This document shows, one piece after another, positions 12,560-25,772 of a DNA stretch of 64,000 nucleotides. The notes beneath the pieces were generated by a model. The model saw only the letters and a list, made by a program, of their open reading frames with translations, ran no database searches and was not told the origin of the DNA. Within the stretch, counting starts at the first letter, position 1. The number at the start of each line of letters is the position of its first letter. Location of the stretch: the NCBI GenBank assembly GCA_035079385.1, contig JAVHKY010000064.1, forward strand, positions 330,738-394,737, in the 5' to 3' direction. The stretch comes from Aspidiotus rigidus (taxonomy: Eukaryota; Arthropoda; Insecta; Hemiptera; Diaspididae). The translations under genes and the position numbers were made by a program.

Positions 12560-12800
12560 TTTTTCGATGTCTCCCTCCTATCATATATAGCTTGGGGGAG
12601 CGGAGCCTGTGACGTCACAGGTTAGCCTTGTGGCGTCATAATCCGATGACGTCATTGATCAGTTTTTCAAGTTCCCTTCCTATTATATATAGCTTGGACA
12701 GGCGAAGCCTGTGACGTCACAGTTTAATGCCGTCATAGGTTAGTCTTGTGGTGTCATAATCTGATGACGTCATTGATCAGTTTTTTCCAAGTTCCTTCCT
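12560..12800 (+). repeat. Two-copy tandem repeat, about 120 bp, inside PLE copy 2
   Basis: Two units contain TCCTA(T)TATATATAGCTTGG, GCCTGTGACGTCACAG, CTTGTGG(C/T)GTCATAAT and GATGACGTCATTGATCAG in the same order. They combine the TATATAGCT word of the 45-bp family with TGACGTCA motifs. Confidence 0.7.
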
Positions 12801-12958
12801 CCGTACTTTCTCTACGTTGAACCGGTTCTGTTGACTCCGGTTTTTCCAAAAGTATGATGAGAACTGCAGTTCTTCCTGCCGCCCCCCCCTTACTAGTGTC
12901 CTCGCCAGTTTACTCAAGGAGAATAATCTGAAACCGACCTTTTACCCTTACCTCCAAA

Positions 12959-13264
12959 TTGGCAGGCTATTGTCCAATGGCAATGACCCCCTCCCCTTTG
13001 TCTAAGTGTGGTGTCTACCTCCTGAGGTGTAGGGATTGTCTAGGGGTGTACATCGGGGAGTGCTGGAGTGCGTTCCACGTGGATGCTTCTGAGAACGGAA
13101 ACCCAGCGAAGTCAGCTTTTGCGAAACATCTTTTGGAAAAGAACCATCTTGTTGGCGGCGAATTGCTCCTGCATTTTGAAAGTAATTATAGGAGAAGACT
13201 AGCCCTTGAAAATATCGAAATGGCAATACACGAAGTCCATCATCTTTTTGCCTTATTAAATTGA
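12959..13264 (+). pseudogene. GIY-YIG endonuclease domain of PLE copy 2
   Basis: The 101-codon open frame contains CGVYLLRCRDCLGVYIGE, the GVY...YIG core with the CxxC pair typical of PLE endonucleases. It then has NPAKSAFAKHLLEKNH, the conserved FA.H....H block, and LALENIE. This is the target-nicking domain. The frame is intact but separated from a broken RT, so it is a relic. Confidence 0.85.
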
Positions 13265-13399
13265 ACGGAGATCCGCTTATCGAAAAAATTTTCTCGCACT
13301 CTGCTTTCTTTGCAGTATGTTTATTTTTATGTTGTACGATGAGTAATCTCGTTCCACCTCATCGTCTTCAGTTGTACCGTTTTCTCCAATTGTATTCTG

Positions 13400-13440
13400 C
13401 AATCCGATGATGGCGAAAACCCAAAACGTTCGTTACATTT
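13400..13440 (+). ncRNA. Degenerate hammerhead-ribozyme-like motif of PLE copy 2
   Basis: CCGATGA TGG cgaaaa CCC AAAAC about 140 bp after the endonuclease stop resembles the hammerhead core CUGAUGA, stem II, GAAAC, with one change in each core block. PLEs are known to carry hammerhead motifs near their ends. The stems are short and activity is unlikely. Confidence 0.3.
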
Positions 13441-13652
13441 GTTAAAAATCTTTGGGCGTTGTTTTGTGCGGGAATTTAGCAAGTCGTTTTTTTAACGATT
13501 ATGTCGTACCGCAATTTAAAAAACCAATTAGAAAGAATCCTTCCATATAGACTCGTTCTCAATATAGAAGACAGAGGATAGACTCAATAAATGCATTTTC
13601 ACAAGATCCTCCTAAAGTCTTACCAGTTCTTTGCTTAAATTGTTTTCACCCG

Positions 13653-13739
13653 CAATTGAAGCGCTGCGTGGAGAAGGGGCCTCCGTCTAATGTATTTCTT
13701 ATGGAACGGAGGACCCTTTTCCACGCAGCGCTTCAATTG
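13653..13739. repeat. Near-perfect hairpin, 34-bp stem, 19-nt loop
   Basis: The arm at 13653-13686 (starting CAATTGAAGCGCTGCGTGGA) is the reverse complement of 13706-13739 with two differences, one of which would be a G-U pair in RNA. The loop is 13687-13705. GC content is far above the surroundings. It could be a microRNA-type precursor, a tiny TIR element or a cruciform site. No protein or flanking duplication was recognised. Confidence 0.7.
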
Positions 13740-15984
13740 TAAGTCCGGTATAATATATCGACTCCAGCATCTTCAGTTTACATGGTTGTTTTATAGCTCA
13801 TTGATTTTATAATCCTCGACTCTTCCCTAACTGGGTTGGTACTCTCTCGAGTTTCTCATCAAGACTTTTGTAAAGCTGTTGGTGTCATCAACTGACTCCA
13901 TCTGACTTCTTCGTCCTACTTTTAAATTCGCTAGAAAGAAAATCTTTTTTGTCCATAAGCCTCATTTTAATATTTCACGTTTCGTTCTTTAGTACTCTCT
14001 CTTCAATTTTTGATGAACGATAGCGAGCCTTAAAGGGTTTTCAACTAAATTTTGCTTGATGACGCACATACGTACAGATAATGGCTTCGGGCACGTGGGA
14101 GTTATTACAGCTGTGATAAATTTTAAACTTCTTCATTTTTTTTTATGTTTCTAAAGTGAATCTGGTATCTTCCTGCTGGCTGTAATAAGGCTCTATTTTT
14201 TTAATGTGGTACCTTCACCTCTATCTTTTTATTCTAATGATACTGGTATATCACTTTTGATTGATCTTATGAGTCACATGAAATAATAGAAGAAATTGTA
14301 TAAATGTGTAAATTAATCTACACCACGTGTAGATTTGTGAGACACGTGTACGTAGCCAGTCTCGGAAAACAAAAGTCCTCCGAATACGCCACAGGCTCGA
14401 GGCGACAAATGGCAATGATAACAAAAAATAATGTTGATAATATTGCGAAAATAACGTCGCTCGGGGTGAAAAATTATGAACATCGAGCATCGCGTCCTCT
14501 GTATGAGAAATTCTTTAATATCGTTGTAATCGTTGATCATCTCGCGTATATACGAGTGCGACGAAGAAAAGTCAAAATGAGAGAAAAAAGAAAAGAATAG
14601 TGGTGTACTAAATTTTACAACTTTTAGTCATCGAGTATTGGAAGACACCGAATACGATTTTGTAATCTCCCCGTCCACCCTTACCCTGGCCCAGCGATAT
14701 TACTTATATAGATTCTTTTGCGTGCCATCTTTTTTTTTTTAAGACCACACGATCGGGGAAAAATTTTAATATTAAGAAACGTCGCGTCGCTAAAAATAGA
14801 AGATGAGCGACGAGTAACCATAATCGAAGTTTTTTTCAATGGAAAACAAATAATCCTATATTGCACTGATATTGTACACTGTAAGTTATATACGCGTATC
14901 GATATTTGTCCAAGAAAAAAAAAAAAAAAAAGAAAGAAAGAGAGGAAAAAAAACAGAAGAAGAAAGTAACTACTACTGACTGCTTTCAACGTCTACTGTA
15001 TGCATCCGATACTGTATTATAAAGAGTCATAACAGCAGCTGCTGACAACAGTAAATCCTAGCGTTTCGCGTTTACGAAGAAATGAAAAATTTAATAAGTA
15101 ATGAATTCATAAGTTTTTTCGGTAGCGAATGCACACACAGAATGAAATTAAACGTGAACGCACGACGCAAACTTTCCGAAATGGACGTGCATAGATTAAG
15201 TTTTCAAAGAGCCCCGGAATACATAAAAATTTCTATTAACCCGAGAGAGAGAAGATAAAACGAAGAGAAAGCAAAAGACATCGCGCGTGGGGGAAAGAAG
15301 AAAAATAAAACCGTTACAGCTTTCGAGGTTTACGCTCTCTCTTTCTTTTCCTCCATAAACTTTCGGTAACCATATTTTTAGTCGGAAAAGTTCGATGAAA
15401 AATCTATCAATAATATTAAAGTCAACTATCTCTGAATTATACGCTGCATTTCACGATGACAGAACCGAAGGAAAATGCTATTTATTTGAAAATAGCAGAG
15501 AGAAAGAACATCGGAGTTGATGAGTCAGTAATGGACGTTCGAATGTGGATATCTATCAAGGGACTCTTCAGAGTGAAATTTCGTACGTTTATCATTTTTC
15601 CGAACCCAGGATTCTGACTAGGGGATTCAGTAGATACTACGTATCTACCTTGTTAAGGTAAATGAGTATGTATGCATTCCGCGAGCAATATTTCATTCCG
15701 TATATTCTGGTAAAATTGTATTGTAGTTACCTGTATAGCTTTTTTGAGTACTCGGGATCCAAAAGCGCTTCTAAGATAATCCCATCATCAGTTTGTAATG
15801 ATAATACCAATCTTGAAGCTCAAAATCTGCTACAGGCAATGTGCCACTTCCTGAAAATCGTGCCATTTTGTGATCAAACATGTCGACCGTCCATTTGACA
15901 TCACTTTTCGGTCAATGCTTAATCTTGGTAGAAATTGCGTCGATGTAGTGTTGAAATCGACCGTACGTCGACGTCAATATCAGG
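13740..15984. other. Unassigned AT-rich stretch
   Basis: No gene is supported. The ORFs at 14251-14600 overlap on both strands without family motifs. A-rich and T-rich tracts lie at about 14735 and 14913-14960. No tandem repeats were recognised. Confidence 0.3.
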
Positions 15985-18800
15985 TCGTTGTGGGATCAAC
16001 AAATTTCAACTTCCACGTCGAACGATTGTTGGTCGATTTTGATTTAAATTCTGCAAATTTTTCTATCGACCTGAAATTGACCGCTCTGTCCAACAATTCT
16101 CCTCCCGAGCAACCTAGTGTAGCATTTCATATTACGAATATATTCACTTCCTACACTTTGATGTGATATATCGATTGAGTCGATTTCACTTATCATATCG
16201 ACTTTTAATGCGGCGGTTATGATGACGTCCCAGTAACTCACCCCCCCAACAGTATTTCTTAACTTGATATAAGTTTTGTGCTTTACACTAACAAGAAAAT
16301 CCTAGCATAATTATTGTATTGAGCCTAGTAAGGAAAAAATATAATATGAGGAGCACAATGAGCTGGTTAGCCCAGCAGTGAAGGCCAACATTTTTCAGGT
16401 GGCCCTCAGGTAGGTGCAGGTCATTGATGACGTCATCAAGTATCACTTTGTAAAGATGGTCCCAGTGACGTCAGGGTCTTCTCCCTTGTTTGTTATGTTG
16501 ACTAGCTGAAGAGCTGATGGACGCACTCGCTACTCAGCCTGGTATAATTAAAATAGCGAAGGTTTGAATTTTTTTTGTCCACAAAGTAGATCAAGGTTGA
16601 TTGAGAATAATGAAAGTAGCAAAGGACAAAATTGTTACAAGTTTCAAATTAGGTCAAGGTCACGGATGACGTCTGCTGGCGTGACAAAAACAGTGACGGT
16701 TTTTTGATTCAGACTAATGAAAGTAGCAGATTTTGAAATTTTTCCTTGTTTCTAAAGTGGGTCAAGGTTCCTAATGACATCATTAAACAGAACCTAAAAC
16801 CGTGATGATTTTTCAAATGGGACTAATAGAAGTAGTGAAGGTCAAAATTTTCACAAAAAGCTCGTGAAGGCTTGTTGACGGGTTTTTAACTGAGACTATT
16901 GAAAGTCACAAAGGTTGAAATTTTCCCTAGTTTCTAAAAGGGGAAAGGTCACTGATGACGTCAACAAGCGTGACAAAAATTGTAAGGGGTTTATTGGTGG
17001 TCTTATGATTGGGACTAGCGAAGGTTGAAAAATTTTTCCTAGTTTCCAAAGTCGGTCAAGGTTCTTGATGACGTCACCAAGCGTAAACTAAAACCGTGAA
17101 GATTTTTTGATTAGGACTAAGTAGCAAAGGTTGAAATTTTTCCTAGTTTTCAAAGTGAGTCAAAGTTACTGACGACGTCACCCAGAGTGACAATAAGCCA
17201 TGACGGTTTCTTAACCACGACTAATAAAAGTAGCAAAGGTCAAAATTGTACAAATTCCTAAATTAGGCCAAGGTCAATGATGACGTCACTGAGCGTGACA
17301 AAAACGGTGGCGGTTTTTTGAGGGTTTTGACGTCATCAACCGTGATGGTCTCTCAACCAGGAGTAATGAGAGTAGTAATGGTCAAAATTTTTACAAATTC
17401 TTAAATTAAATTAAGGTCAATAGGGTCACTTGGCGTAACAAAACCGTGACGCTTTAGTAGCGTTTTTGTTTTTTTCCTGGGACTAATGGACAACATTTTT
17501 AAAAGTCTCAAATTAGGTCAAGGTCACTGATGACGCGTCTCCTGGCGTGACAAAAAACTGTGACAGTTTTTTGACTGGCTCCATTGAGTAGCAGTCGTCA
17601 AAAGTTATATAGATCCTTAAATTGAATCAAGGTCGACAAGAACGTCACCAAGTGTACAAAGGCTGTGACGGTTTTTTGACTAGGACTAAGAAGTAAAGGT
17701 TGAAATTTTTTCTAATTTTCAAAGTGGGTCAAGGTCACTGACGACGTCACCAAACGTGACAATAAGCTGTGAAGGTTTTTTGATCGGGATTACGGAAGGT
17801 CAAAATTTTTGCAAATTCTTAAATTAGGTCAGGGTCAGCGATCATGTTGAATAATTTCAAACTCGAACTCTACTGGTAAATAAAACACGCAGACTTTATT
17901 ATAAACATTTGATACAGTTCGATACAGTGATGTATATACGACTGACATAATACCAGAAAAAAGGTAGAATATTCGATAGGATTAGAAAAGGATTTTGTGG
18001 TGGGGAAACCTACTGAGGATCAGTACGGCCGGTCTAAACGTGACCAACCAACTTTGATAAGATATAGGTTTCCCTTTTTCTTTTCTTTCAACAAAGTAGC
18101 TCATGGGATGAATAAACTCAATTTTAAACACACGTCGCGTCACAAGAGTGTGACAAGAACTGTGGCGGTTTATTGAGGGGCGTTTGACTGGGACTAATAA
18201 TAGTAGCAAAGCTTGAAATTTTTCCTAGTTTCAAAGTGAGTCAAGGTCACTGACAACATCACCAACCGTGACAAAAGCGGTTAAAATTTATCCTAGTCTC
18301 TAAAATGGGTCAAGGTCATTGGTGAAGTCACCAGGCGTGACCCAAAATCGTGACAGTTCTATGACTGGGACTAATGAAGGTAGCAGAGGTCAAAATTTTC
18401 ACGGATCCGCAAATTAGGTCAAGGTCAATGATAACGTCAGTAAGCGTGACGAATCCCATGATGGTTTATTGACGGTTTTGTGACTGGTACTGATGAAAGT
18501 AGCAAAGGCTAAAATTTTCCTTAGTTTTTAAAGTTGGTCAAGCTAACTGATGACGTGACTAAACGTGAAAAAAACGAGATGGTTTCTTATTAGGAACCAA
18601 AGAAATTAGCGAAGTTCTAAAGTTTTACAAGTCCTTAAATTAGGTCAAGGTCACTGATAACGTCCCTTAGCGTAACAAAAACCGTGACGTTTTATTGACT
18701 ATCTTTTAAATGGGACTAATGAAAGTAGCGAAGATTGAAATTTTTCGTGGTCCCCAAAGTGCTTCAGGGTCACTGATCACGTCACTAAGCGTGATTTACA
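15985..18800 (+). repeat. TGACGTCA-rich tandem array, copy B with leader
   Basis: The leader (15985-16160) matches that of copy A: GGTCGATTTTGATTTAAA, ACCGCTCTGTCCAACA, GTAGCATTTCATATTA and CTTCCTACAC occur in order. A spacer of about 250 bp follows, then some 17-20 diverged units. GACGTCA or close variants occur near 16429, 16668, 16775, 16968, 17070, 17174, 17282 and onward, so the period is about 102-110 bp. The array is interrupted by 17845-18132 and ends near 18800. No coding sequence. Confidence 0.75.
17845..18132. mobile_element. Insertion in repeat copy B with TG...CA ends
   Basis: This block of about 288 bp lacks the array words and starts TGTTGAATAA and ends TTTAAACACA. TG...CA ends and the embedded TTTATTATAAA suggest a solo LTR, but no target duplication is visible, so the class is uncertain. 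Confidence 0.3.
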
Positions 18801-19339
18801 CTTCCGGGTTCATGGTGCCAGACGAGGACAAAGTGCAAAATTTAGCCTTAAAATTGCGATTTTAACAATAAAGGTAAAGGAAATCTGAAGATTACAAGGT
18901 TCCTTACTGAATATTATCGAAAATATGTCACTACATACATAAATATACCAATCCCAGCTCAAATATTCCTTATTTGACAACTCATTAGTGAAAAAAAAAA
19001 AGTCGTATTGAACTGGCGGGTCACATAGCGGGTAAAGTAGCGTTTTAACTCGTCGCCTTCCCGTTATGAGCGGAACGCGTGTAACGGGAGACGTTTCTCT
19101 TTATATAAACCCCTCTTTACCCACTTGTATTAATTCCTTCGAGGCAAGAAAGTGCTCTTCATTATCTGTTGATGATTAAGCCTGCCATAAAGAATTATGA
19201 ACTTGATCAGAACAGTGTATAGCATACACTCCTCCAAGATCCAAATGCTACACTCAGCGTTTCCTTTCCAAATTCTTGATGCTAAGTTTCCAATATTGGA
19301 TTGGTAGAACACCAAATGAATTTCTAGGGCTTTATATTT

Positions 19340-19860
19340 CGTCACCATTCGTACTTACTGAGTACGTATATTCGAACAATGAGACCAAAAGTACGAGGAA
19401 TTTCTCCCATAGTATGAAGTAAAAAGAAATCATCTATTATAACTACGTCGAGAAATTCAGGAACTTCCGGAGGCAGGCTCTCGATTTTCTTAATGCATTA
19501 AAGTTGATCTATCATTTTTTGTAAGACTCCCGTCTGTATGACTGGACATAGCCAGTCTTTTGCAAATAAATTCTTTGCTGATAGCTTCTTGAAGTTTTTC
19601 AGCAGGCATGGATTCGTGATCATTGTGAATAATGCTCTTTTGTTCGCTAGCAAACATTTGTTGTTTTTGGTGTTTGATCGGCTTTTCAAACCGTTTCTAC
19701 AGCATTCTTCGATAAACTCCATCCTGGCTTTTTCTCCGATGTCTTCGACGCTGAGAAGAAATTTTGAAGTTTCTTCTTGCACTTCTCTTCCTGTCGCGAT
19801 ATTAAATAAAACGTTTTCATTTATCGCCTCGTCAAAAGTGTTTTTTGATTGAACTCTTCA
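19340..19860 (-). pseudogene. Unrecognised repeat-type protein remnant
   Basis: The minus-strand frame 19782-19498 (94 codons) includes EETSKFLLSVEDIGEKAR and FIEECCRNGLKS. After a frame change it continues as SLPPEVPEFLDVVIIDDFFLL and GEIPRTFGLIVRIYV. An acidic (I/V)DxxxFL motif after LP.....DV is reminiscent of large repeat-borne ORFs in invertebrate genomes, recalled but not checked. The overlapping + strand ORF at 19538-19852 is the mirror and is ignored. Function unknown. Confidence 0.35.
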
Positions 19861-22800
19861 AACGTTACCCAGCATATCGGTCTTCTTGAATTCGATATGT
19901 AGAAAGCTCATTTACTACTTCATTATTTTATTTTTTTGTGTCCGACATCTTCAAAAACTGTTGGAATAATGTCTGTCTGATGAATAGAATGAAGTCTAGT
20001 CTATCGCTGTCGCGTCGATACAGAATTGATAAAGTGTGAGATTCCTATGAGTTTATTAGCAAGCGTCCGCGTTTATGGTTTGTTCTAGAGTCAAATCAAC
20101 AGGTGACCTTGAATAATTTAAACGTGTTCGTCGGATAGCAAAACGTCCTGACTGAAGGGTTGGAACCAAGTCGCCAACGTTTCGTCATTCTTAGGAGGAG
20201 GTAAACTAAACTTCAACCCATTCTCCAGGAGGGCTGTTTCCTCTCTATTGAACAAATAAAGGGGGGTTGGAACACTTGAACCGAACCGACGTCACTGTCT
20301 CCTTCATTGACCAAATCGGTGCGCTCGGCCTTATTTATTTTCTGCGGTGTTCGTAGTTTTTACTCCTCTTCGCAGTATTCCCTTCTCGTCATCACTCAAC
20401 TACTCATCCAATCTCAGAAAAAAATGCACATGCCCGACTTCAGATAATCCACTACAACTTGACCAAACTTTCGCGAATACAACCGGTAGTTTTTGAGGAG
20501 TTACGTGGACAAAAAAAATCTTATATGTATATATGTCACGGGGTGGGAAATACGAAAGGGGGGGAAATAGCTAGAGTGGCTTTGCTGCAGTGGAAGACGT
20601 GCTAAAAACTCAATCTGAGGAAAATATCGAGACGTACGAGAGATATAAAATATATTTATTTAATTAAGAGGATAAATCGAATAATTTTAAGTCCAAAACG
20701 TGTCCGAATGTGTACCATGGTCGTCATCGACGGAACATCGGGAATCTAACGGACAGAGAATAAAACATCTATCCGTCAGTCTCGTGAACGTGAGTAAGTC
20801 CATTAGAAATAAAAGAAGATTTAGGTCGTGGATCGTACAAGTCCTTAACGGGTCGAACCAGAATAATAAGAAGAGTCGAATTGTCTAAGAATAAGTACTT
20901 ACATCGATTGGAACCATCAGGAATTGTAGAGTCGGCGTCTGCTGATCCGACATCGTATCGCAAATGTTTGTCATCGTTTATACGTAACTCGTAACCGAAA
21001 TTCGTAGACAGTGGAAAAGGATTAATGAGAGAGTTTGAAGAGAGATATTGAAAATGGGTTGATTTTTCATTGCTATGGATTTCGTTATTTGTTTATTAGT
21101 CGACTATTGCCGCAGCGATGAAACTTCAATTCTGGGAAGGAGTATTGCAGATTTTCGACACATGGTTAAAGTGAGTATTCGGTTGCAAGCCGGCAGCCCT
21201 CGAACTAGAGAAATTAATTGATGGATCTGAGAAGCACCGTTTCATACCATCTTCAGTTCCTCTTTGGTCATCTAGGTTGAAAGCATTCTCAAATAAGTTT
21301 GTACATGAGACACTGTATTTGAAAGAAACGAGGGTGTGCACTGTGAAAGATAAGTTGGAAGTATGATACAGGCGTAGGTGTCTAGCAATGGGAAAGTTGA
21401 TTGATTTCCGAGTAGAAGTGGTTGCGAATAGTCCAGAGTTTCTGACCCAAGTGAGAGACTTGGTCATAGTTTGAAAGTGACCATAAATATTCGAGGAGAG
21501 CGGGGAATGGAACCTACTTCGAGAACTTGAAATTTTGAATTATATTCCTATTTTTAAATGGGTGCTTGAGATTCCGCTGATGATGAGTAGAGAGGGATGA
21601 AAAACTCTTCTTGATGGACCAGATGCGTGTGATGAGAAGTAAACTTGAAACACTTTGTTGATTACCCGAACTAATACAATAGGAAGAGCGACTTATGAAA
21701 AATTCGACCTTTGAGCTGCCCATTGCGTATATGTGAATGGAGGAACCTGGAAAAATTGTGTTGATGGGCCAAATAAGTTTAATAAAGCTTAGAAAAAAGA
21801 CGAAACTTCTTCAATCAATTGATCCTGTTTGCTCATCAAAATCAAAATTGAAAACGACCCTCGAGCAGCGAAAGAAGTGAGCTGCGATTTTCTTTTTCTA
21901 GTTTCAACTTCCGCTGTTTTGTGCGTGTGACGTCGATTCATCTCATCTGACTCCAACCAAATAAAATATGACCTAAATTTCTTGTCGAAAGAGTTGTAGA
22001 AATCGAAAGCTCTTCGATCAAGGAGTGAGCTTCGAATCAATCGGCTTCACTTTAAATAGTCCACAGCGTAGTTTGTCGTAAAAAAATGATCACCATGTCA
22101 ACTCCTGGAAAATTATGCGAGATTCTCCAAGAAATATCTGTTCAACGATTTAATATTATCGTCTGCCGCAGTAAATGGGTGTAGGATGCCTTACAAGTTA
22201 TTCTTTCCCATTTCGTATACACGTTGTACGTACACTCAATTTCGCTGCTTCTTTTTCCAAATGAAAAGATTTCTCTAAAGCATAAAAATTCGGTGGAACG
22301 AATTCACTTGTACTCTTTCAAAATATAACCGAAGAGTTTAATGAAAGCAATTGACGAGTGTACAGAGTCTTTATGCGGTGGCGGGCGTGCATTAAAGTAC
22401 ACGCAGCGCAATCTCGATAATATTCAATCAGTGAAATGAATTTGGAGTCCTTTTTACGTTTTTCGAATGCACAGCATCACTGTGCCACAAAACCCGGACA
22501 CAGCGCGGAATCTAACCATTTCCGGAAAATGTACTAGTCATATTATTTTAATGTCTTTTTCTTTCCTGTACAACGCAGTACTAAATAAAATACGAAATTA
22601 TCGGAATTTACTTCTTCTATTATACGATCGCTGCTCTCGTTTTCCTCCTTTTTATTGTGCTCCGAGAAAATATTGTCTTCATAATTTCGTGTACAAACTT
22701 CATCGACTACGCGTTTTCCATTCCTTCCGTTCGTGTACGTAACCCGTATCGTAAAATTTCTATCTAAGTAACTCGCAATTGTTCACGTTTTCACACTCGC

Positions 22801-24439
22801 GTACCGTATGGTCTCTGGCCACCTAAAGCACACGATATCTGAAATATATAAACCCATCAAAATTAGGATAGGACCGAAGAATCGAACCGAGTATGAGGTC
22901 CTCTTCGACTTCTCCCAAATAAAACCCAATCTCCGTAAAATACCAGAGCGTCGAGAAACTACCAGATAAGCAAGCCGTCGTCGTTGTGGCAGCAAGAAAA
23001 TAATGTAAATGGACTTGGAAAATCGCGTAACCGTCGGTATTGTGTAAAGTTGGCTACGTAATGGCAGATCCCAGGGTGGGACGAGAGGGAGGGTGTACAG
23101 AAGGAGAGAGAAAAAAAAGGTATCTCGGTGGTTGGCTTACGCGGTTTAGCAGTATCGTAATTTCCAATTCTACGAGTATACGATACCGTATACAACGCAG
23201 CAGTTATACGTGGCATTACAACTCGAATTCGAACAACACCGTCAGTGGTCCATGTGGGTATCGTTTCATAAGTCGTTAAATAAAATAAAATTTCCTAAAC
23301 AAAAAGAAGTAGCGGTAGTTTTCGTACGTACGCACCCCCGTTTGAAAGATAAAGACCGACTTTGAAAGAGGCGGCGAACTCGAGAACTCGCCCCATTATA
23401 GCCGGATAAAGGAAGCGATTTTTCCTCGTACGCTCTTGTACTTTTTGGTTAAAAACTGGATAAGAATACTACCAGAAACGGTGATCGACATAGTAATTCG
23501 AGGTAAAAAAGATCATCAGACTGCTTTTTGACGCGGAGTCGGTGCTTGAAGAAGCAGAAGAATCAACCGTGCGGTGAAAGTGATTGCTTACATCGAGAGA
23601 GTGGACCATTCTCGATTTTTTGAGCCTAGTTTTGTGAAGATTGATCAACTACAAAGCGAGTAATGAATGTTTGAAAATGAAAAATTAGACAGCGGACAAA
23701 GCGTGGTAATATACCGCACTTTACCCGCTTTGTAATCAATTCTGACGAGACCGAGCCCAAGAAATTGAGAATCATTTACTCTTTCGTTTATTATCGAATA
23801 GTACATATTTGCAAATCAAGATAAACGTGTTTTTAGGGTCGACCCACATCGCAAAGGCCAACTCAATTTTCTTCTTTCTGAAAATCAACTTCAAATTCAG
23901 TTTGTTGTATTACTTTGAATTCCAATGCACAATCTGATTGGGTCTCAGAATCAAGGTCAACGATGAGTCGACCCCTGGAATTGAATCTTGATATTGACTG
24001 GGAATTGACATGAAAATTGTATCGGTTTGATCATTTCTCTATATGATCATGACTAGAGTCATATTTTGTCTGCAAGTCGCAAAGTCATTTCTACAAAAGG
24101 CGACTGTGTATCAGTTTCAAATGAAGGTCAATTCAAAGATTATTTGAATTTGACCAGCATACATTTCTTGAGCCCTACAAATGGCTCGTTAATCGACGCA
24201 ACAGAGCAGTCAATTTCAAGTTGATGAAAAATTTGGAAAAATCAACTCAAAATTGATGTAACAAATGAGTCGAAATTGAGTCGACACAATATCAAGGCTA
24301 GCGCTATGTTGATTCAAGGTCAATTTCAAGTTGACCAGCGTACAAGGGTACTTTCAGGAGTAGTATTCTTATTTCGCCCATTGTAGAACATTTGGACAAA
24401 CAGGAAAATGATGGAAATATTTTGTATACCTTCAACGCT
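19861..24439. other. Unassigned stretch, AT-rich, repeat-like toward the right
   Basis: No gene is supported; ORFs up to 113 codons (for example 21126-21467, minus) carry no recognised motif. From about 23870 to 24440 the sequence is rich in TCAA/TTGA words like those of the adjacent palindrome and may be an eroded outer part of it. Confidence 0.3.
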
Positions 24440-25772
24440 AACAATGTGCGTGCACAACTTACAGGCCAAATTTCAAATCAACATTGATTTTGAATTTATT
24501 TTACTATGTGATCAACTTCAACGTTCTGTCACGATTCTAAAAAAAGTGTGTGAAGGAGAATAAGTTGTGCACAACTTCATTCTATGTACATAAGGTATAA
24601 GGTATATTACGCTCAAATTATATTTCTACATGAAAACCCTATCTTGAAATTTTATGCATTGCATGCACAACTTATTGACCAACTTATAGGCCAAATTACA
24701 AGTTCGACGAGGATTCCACTCAAAATTGACCATTTATCAACTCCTTGTTGATGTTAAAATTGAGTCGTCTTCTGTGATGAAGGTTTTTGTCAACTAAAAA
24801 AGATCGACTTTGATTCTGAATCTTTTTTACTATATATGATCAACGTCGACGTTGTATTGAAATTATGAAAGACGGGGTAAGTCGGAGAAAAAATTGTGCA
24901 CCACTCAATTCTAACTACGGGTTACATTATAACTTTAATATTGGCTCAAATCCTAAGTATTACTGTGCGAAAATTGTATATATTTTGAAATTTTATGCAT
25001 TGCGTGCACAACCTATGAGCCAAATTACACGTTAGATTGAAAATTGGATTGACGGAATTTGATTCGGAATCGACCATTAATCAACTCATTATTGATGTCA
25101 AAATTGAGTCGTCTTTTGTTATCAAAATTTGTGTTCACTAAAAATCAACATGGATTTCGAATCTATTTTACAATATGACCGACGTTGACATTACATCGCG
25201 ATTTTCAAAGGAAGGGTGAGAGAGAGGGAGGGGAATAAGTTGTGCACTACTCAATTCTATCCACATGTTACATTATAACTTTAATATAGGCTCCAGTTGT
25301 AATTATTTCTGCACGAAAATTGTATGTTTTCAAATTGCGTACATAACTTACAGGCCAAATTACACGTTGGCCTAAATTATTCAACTAAAATGCTCAGGAT
25401 TCGACTTGAAATTGACCATTAATTCAAGTCCATCAACTGATAATTGATGTCAAAATTGAGTCGTCTGTTGTGATGAAGGTTTTTGTCAACTAAAAATGGA
25501 CATAAGTTCTGAATCTATTCTATATTACAATCGACGTCGAAGTTGATAGGGTTTCAAAATTAGGAATCAAAACGATTCAAATTTAGGTTGAGAGAGAGAG
25601 AACTATACTTCAGTTCAGTCTCAACAATTGTGCGCATCATCATTCCCAGTTGACCACTGTTGTATTGGTCAAGTATAATTCTGATAATTGGAGCTCAAGC
25701 GTAGCCAGATGAGGAATGCTAAAATGGACGAATGTCCAATTTTTTAAGACCAAAAAAGAAAAGAAGAGACCA

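Larger units (their letters stand above)
11840..13440 (+). mobile_element. PLE copy 2 (Penelope-like retroelement with GIY-YIG)
   Basis: Parts in order: TYGFPKLHEAGSPVRP near 11850 (N-terminal RT block, normally YGLPK.HK...P.RPI), SILLSFDVKGLFPNVP near 12035, RRYVDDLLCVW near 12280, LSFLDLEI near 12410, and a GIY-YIG domain at 12959-13264. Internal stops and frameshifts occur throughout the RT. Between RT and endonuclease, 12560-12800 is foreign tandem sequence. A hammerhead-like motif lies after the stop. Confidence 0.85.

Noticed and set aside
20140..20200. Hammerhead-like or PLE-end motif (CTGAAGG ... CAACGTTTCGTC)
   Set aside because: Core bases do not match CTGATGA...GAAA and no PLE coding lies nearby.
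21120..21175. ATG-led short exon with a GTGAGT donor
   Set aside because: Too short to judge; the downstream sequence gave no matching exon.
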